Positions 33,535 to 41,577 of a stretch of 64,000 bases of DNA are shown one piece after another. Numbering within the stretch: the stretch's first letter is position 1; each line of letters opens with the position of its first letter. The stretch lies in the NCBI RefSeq assembly GCF_009857915.1, contig NZ_WWCM01000004.1, positions 124,001-188,000 on the forward strand, read 5' to 3'. The notes below the pieces were generated by a model. That model did not search any database. It was not told the DNA's origin and worked only from the letters and a program-made list of their open reading frames with translations. Position numbers and translations under genes: made by a program. The DNA comes from Duganella qianjiadongensis (GTDB taxonomy: Bacteria > Pseudomonadota > Gammaproteobacteria > Burkholderiales > Burkholderiaceae_D).

Positions 33535-34118
33535 ACGAAGCGCCGCTGCACCTGGTACTCACGCTGGGCGACTGGATCAATCTGTTTGCCCACTACCTGC
33601 TGCTTTCGCTGATGTCGATAGGCGGCGCCATCTCCACCACCGCGGAAATGCACCGCTTTCTGGTGGAAGAACACCACTGGCTGACCCAGGCCCAGTTCAA
33701 CGACGCCATCGCCATTGCGCAGGCGGCACCGGGCCCTAACGTGCTGTTCGTCGCCCTGATGGGCTGGAAAGTGGGGCTCAATACCGGCAGCTATCCGGCT
33801 GCCTTTGCCGGCGTGGCCGTGACCATGCTGGGCATCCTGATTCCGTCCACCACGCTGACCTATCTGGCCGCGCGCTGGGGCCATGAAAACCGCGAACTGC
33901 TGGGCGTACGCGCCTTCAAACAGGGCATGGCGCCGGTCGTGGTGGGCCTGATGGTCTCGGTGGGGATTATCCTCGGCAGTGCGCAGCGCGACTGGCAGCA
34001 GGACTGGAAACTGTGGACCTTGTCGGTCGTGGCGGGAGTGCTGATCTGGCGCACCCGCATCCACTTGCTGTGGCTGCTGGCTGCGGGTGCGCTGCTCGGT
34101 GGCTTACAACTGGTCTGA
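33531..34118 (+). CDS. Chromate transporter, second half (CHR domain)
   Basis: The frame opens well upstream at 33117 inside the first CHR gene, but the ATG at 33531 forms ATGA with the previous stop and is preceded by a G-rich ribosome site (GGGGGCAG), so 195 residues are annotated. It has the second-half signatures LLLSLMSIGGAISTTAEMHRFLVEEHHWLTQAQFNDAIAIAQAAPGPNVLFVALMGWKVG. The pair would form a heterodimeric oxyanion exporter. The stop codon abuts the stop of the convergent YceI gene with no gap (TGA/TCA, 34116-34121). No ChrB-type regulator is adjacent. Confidence 0.9.
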   Translation: MNEAPLHLVLTLGDWINLFAHYLLLSLMSIGGAISTTAEMHRFLVEEHHWLTQAQFNDAIAIAQAAPGPNVLFVALMGWKVGLNTGSYPAAFAGVAVTMLGILIPSTTLTYLAARWGHENRELLGVRAFKQGMAPVVVGLMVSVGIILGSAQRDWQQDWKLWTLSVVAGVLIWRTRIHLLWLLAAGALLGGLQLV

Positions 34119-34685
34119 TCAGTCCTTGAGCGCTTCTACAGCGAAGGTCAGGGTCACGTCGTCGCCCACGTAAGGTGCGTATTTACCGGCATTGAATTCG
34201 CTACGCTTGATGGTAGCGGTGGCGTTAGCGCCGCAAGCGAGTTTCTTCATCATCGGGTGATCCATGCACTGCAGATGGGTCACGGTCAGGGTCACAGGCT
34301 TAGTCACGCCTTTGATGGTCAGGCTGCCGTCGATGCTGGCCAGCGTATCGCCGTTGAAGTTGAACTTGGTCGACTTGTAGGTGATGGTCGGGAACTTGGC
34401 CGTATCGAGGAAATCTTCCCCCTGGATGTGGCTGTCGAACAGTTTCGAGCCCGTATCGACCGATTTGGCATCGATCACGGCTTCCACCGAACCGGTCTTG
34501 CCGGCGCGGTCCAGCACGATTTTAGCGCTGGTGTTGTTGAAACGGCTTTGCTGGGTCGAATAGCCGAAGTGGCTGTATTCGAAACGGGCGAAGGTGTGGT
34601 TCACGTCGGAAGTGAAGTTTTCCGGTGCGGCAGCAGCGGACAGCGAAATACCAGCAGCGATCAGCAGAGCGAGGATTTTTTTCAT
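34119..34685 (-). CDS. YceI-family periplasmic lipocalin-like protein
   Basis: The 188-residue protein begins with a signal peptide MKKILALLIAAGISLSAAAA (cleavage near residue 21). It then has the YceI beta-barrel: VNHTFARFEYSHFGYSTQQSRFNNTSAKIVLD, SLTIKGVTKPVTLTVTHLQCMDHPMM, and KRSEFNAGKYAPYVGDDVTLTFAVEALKD, which is the conserved C-terminal signature (SDFGMx... replaced by SEFNAGKY). YceI proteins bind polyisoprenoid-like lipids and are often induced by alkaline or osmotic stress. Two Cys are present (CMD and CGAN) and could be disulfide-bonded. The start at 34685 begins the signal. It is monocistronic and converges on the chromate transporter. Confidence 0.93.
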   Translation of the reverse strand: MKKILALLIAAGISLSAAAAPENFTSDVNHTFARFEYSHFGYSTQQSRFNNTSAKIVLDRAGKTGSVEAVIDAKSVDTGSKLFDSHIQGEDFLDTAKFPTITYKSTKFNFNGDTLASIDGSLTIKGVTKPVTLTVTHLQCMDHPMMKKLACGANATATIKRSEFNAGKYAPYVGDDVTLTFAVEALKD

Positions 34686-34871
34686 GTGAGACTCCGGTTA
34701 GTGTAACGATTAGTCAGAACTCGACCGGACAGGATAGCTGGCCGGTGAATATCTTCGAGTGCTAGCGATTATGCTTGTGAGTTTCTTGAATGTAAAACGC
34801 AAAATTTACCGCTTTATTATCGAAAAAATCGATTAATCCCCAACGAAACGCCCGATGGAAAGGCCGGCCTG

Positions 34872-35699
34872 TCAGAACAGTTCATCGAGCAGCTGGTAGA
34901 ACTTCAGCCGCTCGTAATCGGGTCCGGCGATGCCGTACTGCTGCAGTAAGCGCTGCTGCAAGGGGGCGCCAAACTCGCCCAGACAGTTCCACAGGATGGC
35001 AAGGTCGTGATAGCGGTCCGCCACGCCCAGCCGGCCGAGATCGATACAACCTTCGATCTCGCCATCGCAAAACACGATATTGTCGAGCGAGTAGTCGCCA
35101 TGGGTGACCACCAGATCCGGCCGTTGCGGCAACAGATCCTGCAACGCGTCCCACACCTGTTCGGCTGTCCAGCCGGTACGTTCCTCGTCGAAATCGTCTT
35201 CCTCCACCAGTCCGGCGTCGATGCGCGCCCGGGCGCGGTCCAGCCGCGACAGATGATCGCTGGCGTAGGGGCAGTCGCGCAGGGGAATGGCGTGGATGCG
35301 GCGCAGCTGCCGGGCTAACTGGTCGACCACGGCAAATTGCTGTTCTGGATAAGCTTGCAGTAACTGGTAGGCCGTCTTGCCATGCAGCGCAGTCATCAGC
35401 AGCCAGGCCTCATCGGCCGTACGGGCAAAGTGCAGCACGGCTGGCACCGCTGCATAGCCGCCGAGCCAGCGCATACGCTCGGCCTCCGCACTCAGATCGT
35501 CCGCATAGGGGCCTGCGCCATGCTTGATATACAGGTCAGGGGTCAGCCCCTTACCGTACAGCCGGTAGACCGTGCAGCCCGATGCACCGACGGTACTGCG
35601 CGACCACTGATAGCCGCTCAGTTCAGGCAATTCCCGCCACGGTCCCGGCACTGCCTTGCAGGCTTCTTCACGATTCTGATCGATCAACGTTCGCTCCAT
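34872..35699 (-). CDS. APH(3')-like aminoglycoside/choline-kinase-family phosphotransferase
   Basis: The frame extends upstream to 35798, but the ATG at 35699 gives the N-terminus typical of APH(3') enzymes (275 residues). Motifs: the glycine-rich loop GASGCTVYRL (38-47), Lys59 in LYIKHG as the ATP lysine, VVTHGDYSLDNIVF with catalytic Asp202 and Asn207, CIDLGRLGVADRYHDLA with the metal Asp220, and the C-terminal LDELF matching the LDEFF end of APH(3'). These proteins phosphorylate kanamycin/neomycin at the 3'-hydroxyl. The match is closer to APH(3') than to generic kinases, so kanamycin resistance is plausible, but the chromosomal setting without mobile elements suggests an intrinsic gene. 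Confidence 0.82.
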   Translation of the reverse strand: MERTLIDQNREEACKAVPGPWRELPELSGYQWSRSTVGASGCTVYRLYGKGLTPDLYIKHGAGPYADDLSAEAERMRWLGGYAAVPAVLHFARTADEAWLLMTALHGKTAYQLLQAYPEQQFAVVDQLARQLRRIHAIPLRDCPYASDHLSRLDRARARIDAGLVEEDDFDEERTGWTAEQVWDALQDLLPQRPDLVVTHGDYSLDNIVFCDGEIEGCIDLGRLGVADRYHDLAILWNCLGEFGAPLQQRLLQQYGIAGPDYERLKFYQLLDELF

Positions 35700-35818
35700 G
35701 AAGTAGATTTCAAAACAGCAGTGTCTGATGGCAATAACATCCAGCCATTGTTCCTGCGCTAGTAGTATAAGCAAAAAAAGCAAAAACTTTCCCGCCACCG
35801 CACTTGCACGCGCCAGCG

Positions 35819-36325
35819 CTATCCCGTGTAGCAGACGTACTGGACCTGAACTAGCTTCCCGCTACGGAAGGAAAAACGCAGCGTGTCGCCGTCACCGCCG
35901 AATTCAAGCTGTTCCACCTCCGGTGTGCTGTCTTTCACGTCCAGCACGCGGAATACCTCTGCCCGGCTTTGACCGACATAAAAAGGAGCAAGCTGCTTCC
36001 AGCGCGGATGCTGTATGGTGGCCGTTTCGATCAGATAGCGGCTGGCATCATTGGAAAACGTAATGATCTCCAGCGTCAGTCCCCGATAGCGCAATGCCTT
36101 GGCGGTAGTGCGGTAGCCATCCCATTGCTGCACCTCTATCGGCAGGCTTTGCACCATCGTGCCCAGCTTGTACACACCCGCCGGAGTGAGCGGCAAACGC
36201 AAGCCCAGCCTGCCACCGTTGCAGCTGAAGTCTTCGATATAGGAGGCGTCCCGCTCGGCCGGACTAGCCACAGGCGCCACTAGCAGACAGGCAGATATCA
36301 TCATCGGGCGCAAACAGCTGTACAC
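35819..36325 (-). CDS. Hypothetical exported protein, about 168 aa
   Basis: The frame is open to 36511, but that part overlaps the acetyltransferase gene and reads as low-complexity antisense-like sequence. A GTG at 36325 has GGAG 5 bases upstream and starts a signal peptide (YSCLRPMMISACLLVAPVASPA, cleaved near residue 25); an ATG at 36304 is a weaker alternative. The mature part, beginning ERDASYIEDFSCNGGRLGLRLPLTPAGVYKLG, contains two Cys and alternating beta strands, and ends VQVQYVCYTG. I recognise no family; it looks like a small periplasmic protein. It is downstream of the GNAT and MgtC genes on the same strand and may be co-transcribed. Confidence 0.6.
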   Translation of the reverse strand: MYSCLRPMMISACLLVAPVASPAERDASYIEDFSCNGGRLGLRLPLTPAGVYKLGTMVQSLPIEVQQWDGYRTTAKALRYRGLTLEIITFSNDASRYLIETATIQHPRWKQLAPFYVGQSRAEVFRVLDVKDSTPEVEQLEFGGDGDTLRFSFRSGKLVQVQYVCYTG

Positions 36326-36366
36326 GGCATCTCCGCTCACGGAACATGGTTGAATTCGACATGCTA

Positions 36367-36864
36367 CTAGTGTCCGTCCAGACCGGCTTGCCCTGTCTGC
36401 GCGGGCAGGCAAAAGTACACATCGCCGCCCGCCTGTTTTTCCCGCTGCCAGCCCTGCGCTGCATAGAAACGCTCGGCCCGCGTGCCGGCGCCTGTGCTCA
36501 GACGCAGGCATGCGTGGCCTTGGGCAAACAGCCAGTCTGTGGCCAGTTGCAGCAGTGCGCGGCCCAGGCCTTTGCCCTCATGTTCGGGCGCTATGAAGAG
36601 TGCCCAGATCGACGCATCAGCCTGGTCGGCATAGGAAAAACCGGCAATTTCGCCATCGAACTCCGCTACCCAGCCACGCCCCAGCAGGGCCAGATAGTCA
36701 CGATACATCTGCGGCGTAATGCGGGCCGGATGGGACAGCATATTTTCCCGCACCGCCAGCCTGATAGCGGACATGGCCGGAATATCGCCAGCTTCAGCCG
36801 GACGGAAATACGGCCTTGCTGCCCGGTCCGCGGCTAGCTTCAAAGAGCGGGCCTCAGTCTTCAT
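36367..36864 (-). CDS. GNAT-family N-acetyltransferase
   Basis: A 165-residue GNAT protein. YFRPAEAGDIPAMSAIRLAVRENML opens the fold, WVAEFDGEIAGFSYADQADASIWALFIAPEHEGKGLGRALLQLATDWL holds the acetyl-CoA motif (GKGLGRALL, about 98-106), and ERFYAAQGWQREKQAGGDVYFCLPAQ is the usual last pair of strands. Substrate unknown. The start at 36864 overlaps the last 11 bases of the MgtC gene, so the two are coupled. A further protein gene starts 42 bases downstream. Confidence 0.87.
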   Translation of the reverse strand: MKTEARSLKLAADRAARPYFRPAEAGDIPAMSAIRLAVRENMLSHPARITPQMYRDYLALLGRGWVAEFDGEIAGFSYADQADASIWALFIAPEHEGKGLGRALLQLATDWLFAQGHACLRLSTGAGTRAERFYAAQGWQREKQAGGDVYFCLPAQTGQAGLDGH

Positions 36865-37351
36865 GCCGGGTCAGTTCGTCGCGCTCGGTATCGCTCTTGC
36901 GCATCCAGCGGTTATGCAGATGGCGTTCGAGCGGGTGGCCCAGTATGAACAGGGCCAGCACCAGCAGCAGCGCCATGGCGGCGATGCGCCAGCCCCCCAT
37001 GCCGCAGACGATGCCGATACCGGCGGTAACCCAGATCGAGGCGGCCGTGGTCAGGCCCCGTACCTTGGAGGAATTACGGTCCAGCACTATCACCCCGGCG
37101 CCGAGAAAGCCTATGCCCGTAATCACGCCCTGCAGGACCCGGCTCAGCGCTTCGCGGCTATAGCTGCCGGGCGCCGTGACGAATTCCATGCTGGCCATGG
37201 TGACCAGTGCCGCGCCGAGCGCCACCAGCCCCAGCGTCTTGAGGCCCGTCTGCTTGCCGTGCAGATTGCGGTCCAGCCCGATGATGCCGCCAAACACCAG
37301 CGCTACCACCAGCCGCGCCAGCACGTCCCAGTAATCGATCAACTCCGTCAT
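36854..37351 (-). CDS. MgtC/SapB-family membrane protein
   Basis: The frame runs back to 37522, through the divergent gap and into the MFS gene, but the ATG at 37351 gives the usual start (MTELIDYWDVLARLVVALVFGGIIGLDRNLHGKQTGLKTLGLVALGAALVTM), giving 165 residues. The signature GLDREx.. + GLKT and the later GVITGIGFLGAGVIVLDRNSSKVRGLTTAASIWVTAGIGIVCGMGGW are diagnostic of MgtC/SapB. It has about five membrane helices. MgtC proteins help cells survive low magnesium and modulate F1Fo ATPase in pathogens; in environmental bacteria the role is unclear. Its 11-base overlap with the acetyltransferase gene implies co-translation. Confidence 0.9.
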   Translation of the reverse strand: MTELIDYWDVLARLVVALVFGGIIGLDRNLHGKQTGLKTLGLVALGAALVTMASMEFVTAPGSYSREALSRVLQGVITGIGFLGAGVIVLDRNSSKVRGLTTAASIWVTAGIGIVCGMGGWRIAAMALLLVLALFILGHPLERHLHNRWMRKSDTERDELTRHED

Positions 37352-37363
37352 GTTCTGCCATAG

Positions 37364-37380
37364 CTTATCTATTCGATAAG
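37364..37380. promoter_or_regulatory. Inverted repeat between the MgtC and MFS genes
   Basis: CTTATC-TATTC-GATAAG is a 6-5-6 inverted repeat, 13 bases upstream of the MgtC start and 84 bases from the MFS start. It is close enough to the MgtC start to be an operator or part of the -10 region. Confidence 0.35.
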
Positions 37381-37463
37381 CGAATTCTACTCCGCCACAG
37401 GCTGCGCCGATGCAAAAACAGCAAATCGCGTAAAATGTCGGGTCAACTCCTCGGTACACCCAC

Positions 37464-38660
37464 ATGAATACACTGCTGACCTTGCTGTTGGCCGGCCTCT
37501 CCATGGTCGGCCCGCTGGCCATTGATACCTATCTGCCCTCCTTCCCCGCCATCGCCCGCAGTCTCGATGCCAGCCCCCTGCTGATCCAGCAGACGCTCAG
37601 CATGTTTTTGTTCTGCTTTGCCTTCATGATGCTGTTCTACGGCACCCTGTCGGATTCGTTCGGCCGCCGCCCGGTTATTCTGATCTCGCTGGTGCTGTAC
37701 ATAGCCGCCTCGGTGGCCGGAGCGCTGGCGCCGTCCATCGGTGTGCTGCTGGCCTGCCGCATCGTGCAGGGACTGGCGGCCGGTGCCGGTTCCGTGGTGG
37801 GCCGCGCCATCATTCAGGACCGCTTCTCCGGCGCCACGGCGCAGAAAATCATGTCCCATGTGATGATGATATTCGGCCTGTGCCCCGCCATCGCCCCCGT
37901 GCTGGGCGGCTGGCTGCAGGTCAGCTTTGGCTGGCGCTCGGTATTCTGGTTCCTCGCCGCTTTCGGCATCCTGATGTTTGTGGCCGTGCAGCGCATGCTG
38001 CCGGAAAGTCTGGCGCAAAAAGACCGCCATCCCTTTCACCCCGGCGTGATCGCCGCCAATTACTGGAAGGTGGTGTGCCATCGCCAGTTCCTGCTGCTGT
38101 CGGTAGCGGTGGGCACCAGCTTTGCCGGTGTGGCGCTGTATATCGGTTCGGCCGCCTACTTCGTGATGGACATCCTGCATCTGCCCGAAACGGCGTTCGC
38201 GTGGATGTTCGTGCCGCTGATCAGCGGCATGGTGATAGGCTCTGCACTGTCCGGCAAGTTCGCCCACCGCACTTCCCGCGCAGCGCAGGTATGGGCCGGC
38301 TTCGCCGTCATGCTGGCCGCTGGCGTACTCAACGTGGCCTACAACAGCTATTTCACGGCTGCCGTGCCATGGGCCGTGGTGCCGCTGTTCATCTACACCT
38401 TCGGTCTGGCGCTGGCCATGACGCCGCTGTCGCTGCTGGCACTCGAATACTTCCCCAACAATAACGGGCTGGCCTCGTCCATGCAGTCGTTCATACAGAT
38501 GATACTGTTTGCGCTGGTATCGGGACTGGTGGCGCCGCTGCTGTTCGATAGCGCACTGAAGCTGGCGTGGGGCGTTTTGCTCAGTCTGATTGTCAGTGTG
38601 CTGGCATGGATCTGGGCGCAGGCTGGCCAGCCAAAAACAGCGGATGCGGCCCGCTTGTAA
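37464..38660 (+). CDS. Bcr/CflA-family multidrug efflux MFS transporter
   Basis: The 398-residue protein has twelve membrane helices. LAGLSMVGPLAIDTYLPSFPAIARSLDASPLLIQQTLSMFLFCFAFMMLFYGTLSDSFGRRPVIL contains the first-helix signature and the MFS motif A (GxLSDxxGRRPV), typical of Bcr/CflA proton-driven drug exporters. The antiporter motif C region RIVQGLAAGAGSVVGRAIIQDRF also fits. Likely substrates are bicyclomycin-, chloramphenicol- or sulfonamide-like compounds, unproven here. The ATG at 37464 starts exactly at the first helix, although its ribosome site is weak. It is divergent from MgtC and precedes nsrR by 37 bases. Confidence 0.92.
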   Translation: MNTLLTLLLAGLSMVGPLAIDTYLPSFPAIARSLDASPLLIQQTLSMFLFCFAFMMLFYGTLSDSFGRRPVILISLVLYIAASVAGALAPSIGVLLACRIVQGLAAGAGSVVGRAIIQDRFSGATAQKIMSHVMMIFGLCPAIAPVLGGWLQVSFGWRSVFWFLAAFGILMFVAVQRMLPESLAQKDRHPFHPGVIAANYWKVVCHRQFLLLSVAVGTSFAGVALYIGSAAYFVMDILHLPETAFAWMFVPLISGMVIGSALSGKFAHRTSRAAQVWAGFAVMLAAGVLNVAYNSYFTAAVPWAVVPLFIYTFGLALAMTPLSLLALEYFPNNNGLASSMQSFIQMILFALVSGLVAPLLFDSALKLAWGVLLSLIVSVLAWIWAQAGQPKTADAARL

Positions 38661-38697
38661 TAGAATAGTAGACTGATCTGTCCAACCTGCCCTGTCT

Positions 38698-39147
38698 ATG
38701 CGCCTGACCACTTTCACCGACTATTCCTTGCGCACGCTGCTGTTTCTCAGTGCGCACCGCGACCGTCTGGTGACGATACAGGACATCGCCGATACCCACG
38801 CGATTTCGAAGAACCATCTGATGAAAGTGGTGTACCAGCTGGGGCTGGCGGGGCTGGTGGAAACCGTGCGGGGTCGCAATGGCGGCCTGCGGCTGGCCAA
38901 GGAACCCAAGGACATCAACATCGGCGCCGTCATCCGCAGCACCGAGAGCGACTTCTACGTGGCCGAATGCTTCGACCGCGCCCACGACACCTGCGCCATC
39001 ACGCCCGATTGCGTGCTCAAACACTCGCTGCACGACGCCATGGAAGCATTTCTGGCGGTACTGGACAAACAGACGCTGCAGGACCTGCTGCCGCCGGCCA
39101 AAGGCAGCGCCCGCCCCATCAAATTGCAGCGCGGCGCAGCGGCCTGA
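38698..39147 (+). CDS. nsrR: Rrf2-family regulator, NsrR type
   Basis: The 149-residue protein is an Rrf2 winged-helix repressor. MRLTTFTDYSLRTLLFLSAH is the NsrR opening; HAISKNHLMKVVYQLGLAGLVETVRGRNGGLRLAKEP is the recognition helix and wing. Three Cys (91, 99 and 105, in ECF-x6-TCAITPDC) are the iron-sulfur ligands that let NsrR sense nitric oxide. It normally represses hmp, nitrite or nitric-oxide reductase genes; none lie in the window, so its targets are elsewhere. It lies 37 bases after the MFS gene, but may have its own promoter. It converges on the GntR gene. Confidence 0.9.
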   Translation: MRLTTFTDYSLRTLLFLSAHRDRLVTIQDIADTHAISKNHLMKVVYQLGLAGLVETVRGRNGGLRLAKEPKDINIGAVIRSTESDFYVAECFDRAHDTCAITPDCVLKHSLHDAMEAFLAVLDKQTLQDLLPPAKGSARPIKLQRGAAA

Positions 39148-39207
39148 GCGCCCGGGCTGCGGTCGCACCGGTCAGCCGCCGTCGGCCAGCAACTGCGCCG
39201 TATCAAG

Positions 39208-39870
39208 TCAGGCAGCAAACAGCTGCAACTGCGGCAGCGATGCCATCAGATCCGAGAAACGCTGGCCCTGTATCATCACGTGCTCGCGCAGCAATTGCGC
39301 AGCGCGCTCGCCATCGCCCTCGATGATGGCCTGCACCACCCCGTCATGCTCGCGATAGGAATTCGACAGCCGGTCACGCACCCGCAGTTGCAAGCGGCGA
39401 TAGGGCCGCAGACGGCGGTATAGCGCGCGGGTCTGCTCGATCAGGAACTGGTTGTGGCTGCCGGCATAGATGGCTTCGTGGAACAGCTCGTTCTTGTAGT
39501 AATACACATCGGGCTCTGCCGACTCCATCGCCTGCATGCAATCCTGATGGGCTGCCAGCAGGGCCTGCTGCTCTTCGCGCGTCATACGCCGTGCGGCTAG
39601 CCGGCCACAGGTGGCTTCCAGCTCCGACATCATTTCAAACATTTCTACCAGCTGCTGCGGGCCCAGTTCGGCCACGATGGCGCCCCGGCGCGGGCGGATC
39701 ACCACCAGCCCCATCGAGGCTAGCTGGATCAGGGTTTCGCGGATAGGCGTACGCGACACGCCAAAGCGCGCCGCCAGCTCTGTTTCATCCAGATGCTGGC
39801 CCGGTTTGAGCGCACCAACAGCAATCATTTCTTCGATTTCTTCACGCAGGGTGGCGGAATGGGTAGTCAT
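39208..39870 (-). CDS. GntR (FadR-subfamily) repressor of the malonate operon
   Basis: The frame is open from 39903, but the ATG at 39870 is the natural start (220 residues). An N-terminal winged helix (LREEIEEMIAVGALKPGQHLDETELAARFGVSRTPIRETLIQLASMGLVVIRPRRGAIV) is followed by a helical FCD ligand-binding domain with the metal/ligand residues in the ELEATCGRLAARR and FHEAIYAGSHNQFL blocks. Ligand is probably malonate or malonyl-CoA by analogy with MatR/MdcY regulators. It is divergent from the TRAP/mdc operon, and two TTGT...ACAA operators lie in the gap, one near its own start. This autoregulated arrangement is typical of GntR repressors. Confidence 0.88.
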   Translation of the reverse strand: MTTHSATLREEIEEMIAVGALKPGQHLDETELAARFGVSRTPIRETLIQLASMGLVVIRPRRGAIVAELGPQQLVEMFEMMSELEATCGRLAARRMTREEQQALLAAHQDCMQAMESAEPDVYYYKNELFHEAIYAGSHNQFLIEQTRALYRRLRPYRRLQLRVRDRLSNSYREHDGVVQAIIEGDGERAAQLLREHVMIQGQRFSDLMASLPQLQLFAA

Positions 39871-39883
39871 GGTGTTTCTAACC

Positions 39884-39896
39884 TTGTGTATAACAA
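39884..39896. promoter_or_regulatory. GntR operator 1 (TTGT-N5-ACAA)
   Basis: TTGTGTATAACAA is an inverted repeat 13 bases upstream of the GntR gene start. It matches operator 2 in its TTGT/ACAA half-sites. It would allow autorepression. Confidence 0.65.
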
Positions 39897-39922
39897 GCTT
39901 CATTATAAGTGTTCAAAACTGC

Positions 39923-39950
39923 TTGACAATGTATTTGAACAGGATATTCT
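39923..39950 (+). promoter_or_regulatory. Promoter of the malonate operon
   Basis: TTGACA (39923-39928) is followed after 16 bases by TATTCT (39945-39950), 4 of 6 to the -10 consensus. The transcription start would fall about 39957, inside operator 2, so repressor binding would block initiation. The ribosome site GGAGG is 6 bases before the first ATG at 40001. Confidence 0.6.
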
Positions 39951-39961
39951 TGTATACACAA
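39950..39961. promoter_or_regulatory. GntR operator 2 (TTGT-N4-ACAA)
   Basis: TTGTATACACAA overlaps the -10 and the probable start site of the operon. The TTGT/ACAA half-sites equal those of operator 1, 54 bases away. The central TATA is a palindrome. Confidence 0.65.
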
Positions 39962-40000
39962 AAAACAGCGTTGCATAATAGACCCATCCTTGGAGGAAAC

Positions 40001-41017
40001 ATGAGTACTTTTACCCGCCGGTCCGTGCTGGCCGCGCTGGCCGCCAGCCCCCTGTTGCTACAGCCTGTATGGGCCCAGAACACCGCGCTCAAGATCTCCC
40101 ACCAGTTCCCCGGTGGCACTATCAATGAAGGCGATTTCCGCGACCGTCTGACCCGCATGTTTGCCGCCGAAGTGGAGAAACGCAGCAAGGGCAGCCTGAA
40201 ATTCGAGATCTATCCGGGCTCGTCGCTGATGAAAACCAACGCCCAGTTCTCCGCCATGCGCAAGGGCGCACTTGATCTATCGCTGGTTCCGCTGTCGTAT
40301 GCGGGTGGCGAAGTGCCGGAAGTGAATATCGGCCTGATGCCGGGCCTGGTCACTTCCTACGAACAGGCGTATGGCTGGAAAAACGCCGAAGTGGGCAAGG
40401 AACTGAACCGCATCCTGAATGAAAAAGGTATCGTGCTCATTAGCTGGATCTGGCAGGCCGGCGGCATGGCATCGCGCACCAAGCCGGTAATCGATCCGGA
40501 AGACGCCAAGGGCATGAAGATCCGCGGCGGCTCGCGCGAAATGGACCTGATTCTGAAAGCGGCCGGTGCCGCCGTGGTGTCGCTGCCATCCAACGAAATC
40601 TATGCCGCCATGCAGACCGGCGCGATGGAAGCGGCCCTCACCTCCTCCACGTCGCTGATCTCGTTCCGCCTCGAAGAAGTCTCGAAAGCCCTGACCACGG
40701 GCCGCGCCGGTGCCTACTGGTTCATGTTCGAACCGCTGATGATGTCGAAAGCCGTGTTCGACCGACTGAGCAAGGAGCAGCAGGCCACCATCCTCGCTGT
40801 CGGCGCCGAACTGGAAATTTTCGCCCAGAATGCCGCCAAGGCCGACGATGCCGAAGTGGCCAATGTCTACAGCAAGGCCAAGGCCAAAGTGGTGGACCTG
40901 AATCCTGCTGCGCTGAAAAAATGGCAGGCAATCGCCCGCACCACGGCATGGAAAGACTACGGCGAACGCAATGAAAACTGCGCCAGACTGCTGAAACTGG
41001 CGGAGAAAACCCTGTGA
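40001..41017 (+). CDS. dctP: TRAP transporter periplasmic binding subunit, probably for malonate
   Basis: The frame starts much earlier, but the ATG at 40001 has a strong Shine-Dalgarno (GGAGG, 6 bases) and starts a signal peptide (STFTRRSVLAALAASPLLLQPVWAQ), giving 338 residues. The mature protein is a DctP-type subunit: KISHQFPGGTINEGDFRDRL, FEIYPGSSLMKTNAQFSAMRKGALDL, and DAKGMKIRGGSREMDLILKAAGAAVVSLPSNEIYAAMQTGAMEAALTS, which includes the conserved Arg that binds substrate carboxylate (R174 region) and the Q-x-G-x-x-D/E signature. It captures a C3 dicarboxylate in the periplasm. It leads a ten-gene operon that ends with mdcH. Confidence 0.93.
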   Translation: MSTFTRRSVLAALAASPLLLQPVWAQNTALKISHQFPGGTINEGDFRDRLTRMFAAEVEKRSKGSLKFEIYPGSSLMKTNAQFSAMRKGALDLSLVPLSYAGGEVPEVNIGLMPGLVTSYEQAYGWKNAEVGKELNRILNEKGIVLISWIWQAGGMASRTKPVIDPEDAKGMKIRGGSREMDLILKAAGAAVVSLPSNEIYAAMQTGAMEAALTSSTSLISFRLEEVSKALTTGRAGAYWFMFEPLMMSKAVFDRLSKEQQATILAVGAELEIFAQNAAKADDAEVANVYSKAKAKVVDLNPAALKKWQAIARTTAWKDYGERNENCARLLKLAEKTL

Positions 41018-41577
41018 GCCACGGTTTCGAACTGGAACCGGCACGGACTGCTGCCGTGCCGGATAACCGCGCCATCGCTGCTGCCATGGCGCTGCTGGCC
41101 ACCATCAACCGTGGCCTGATGCGGCTGTCGATGATCGCGCTGGTGCTCACCGCCGTGATCCTCACCTATTCGGTGGTGTCGCGCTACTTCTTTCAGGCGC
41201 CCACCGACTGGCAGGATGAAGCATCCGTGTTCATGCTGGTGGGCGTGACCTTCTTCTGCACGGCCTACGTGCAGTCGCAGCGCGGCCATATCGGCATCGA
41301 AGCCATCGCCGGCCTGCTGCCGCCACGCGTCAATGCGGCCCGTCTGCTGCTGGTCGATCTGGTGTCGGCGCTGTTCTGCTGCTTCTTCGCATGGAAATCG
41401 TGGACCCTGTTCCATGAAGCCTATGTCGATGGCCAGACCACTTCCTCCACCTTTGCGCCACCGCTGTGGATCCCTTACGGCATGATGGCGCTCGGCATGA
41501 GCCTGCTGTCGCTGCAGCTGGTACTGCAGACGCTGGCCCGCATCACCAACAAAGCTGCTACGGAGCGTGCCGCATGA
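41014..41577 (+). CDS. dctQ: TRAP transporter small membrane subunit
   Basis: The 187-residue protein has four membrane helices and the DctQ plan: MIALVLTAVILTYSVVSRYFFQAPTDWQDEASVFMLVGVTFFCTAYVQSQRGHIGIEAI. The GHI-x-x-E motif is diagnostic. It starts at a GTG that overlaps the dctP stop (GTGA at 41014-41017) and ends in ATGA with dctM. It binds DctM to form the sodium-driven membrane unit. The GTG start is the first in frame that overlaps the previous stop. Confidence 0.92.
   Translation: MSHGFELEPARTAAVPDNRAIAAAMALLATINRGLMRLSMIALVLTAVILTYSVVSRYFFQAPTDWQDEASVFMLVGVTFFCTAYVQSQRGHIGIEAIAGLLPPRVNAARLLLVDLVSALFCCFFAWKSWTLFHEAYVDGQTTSSTFAPPLWIPYGMMALGMSLLSLQLVLQTLARITNKAATERAA

Noticed and set aside
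36326..36511. N-terminal extension of the hypothetical exported protein to 36511
   Set aside because: The extension is inside the acetyltransferase gene and precedes a clear signal peptide with its own ribosome site at 36325.
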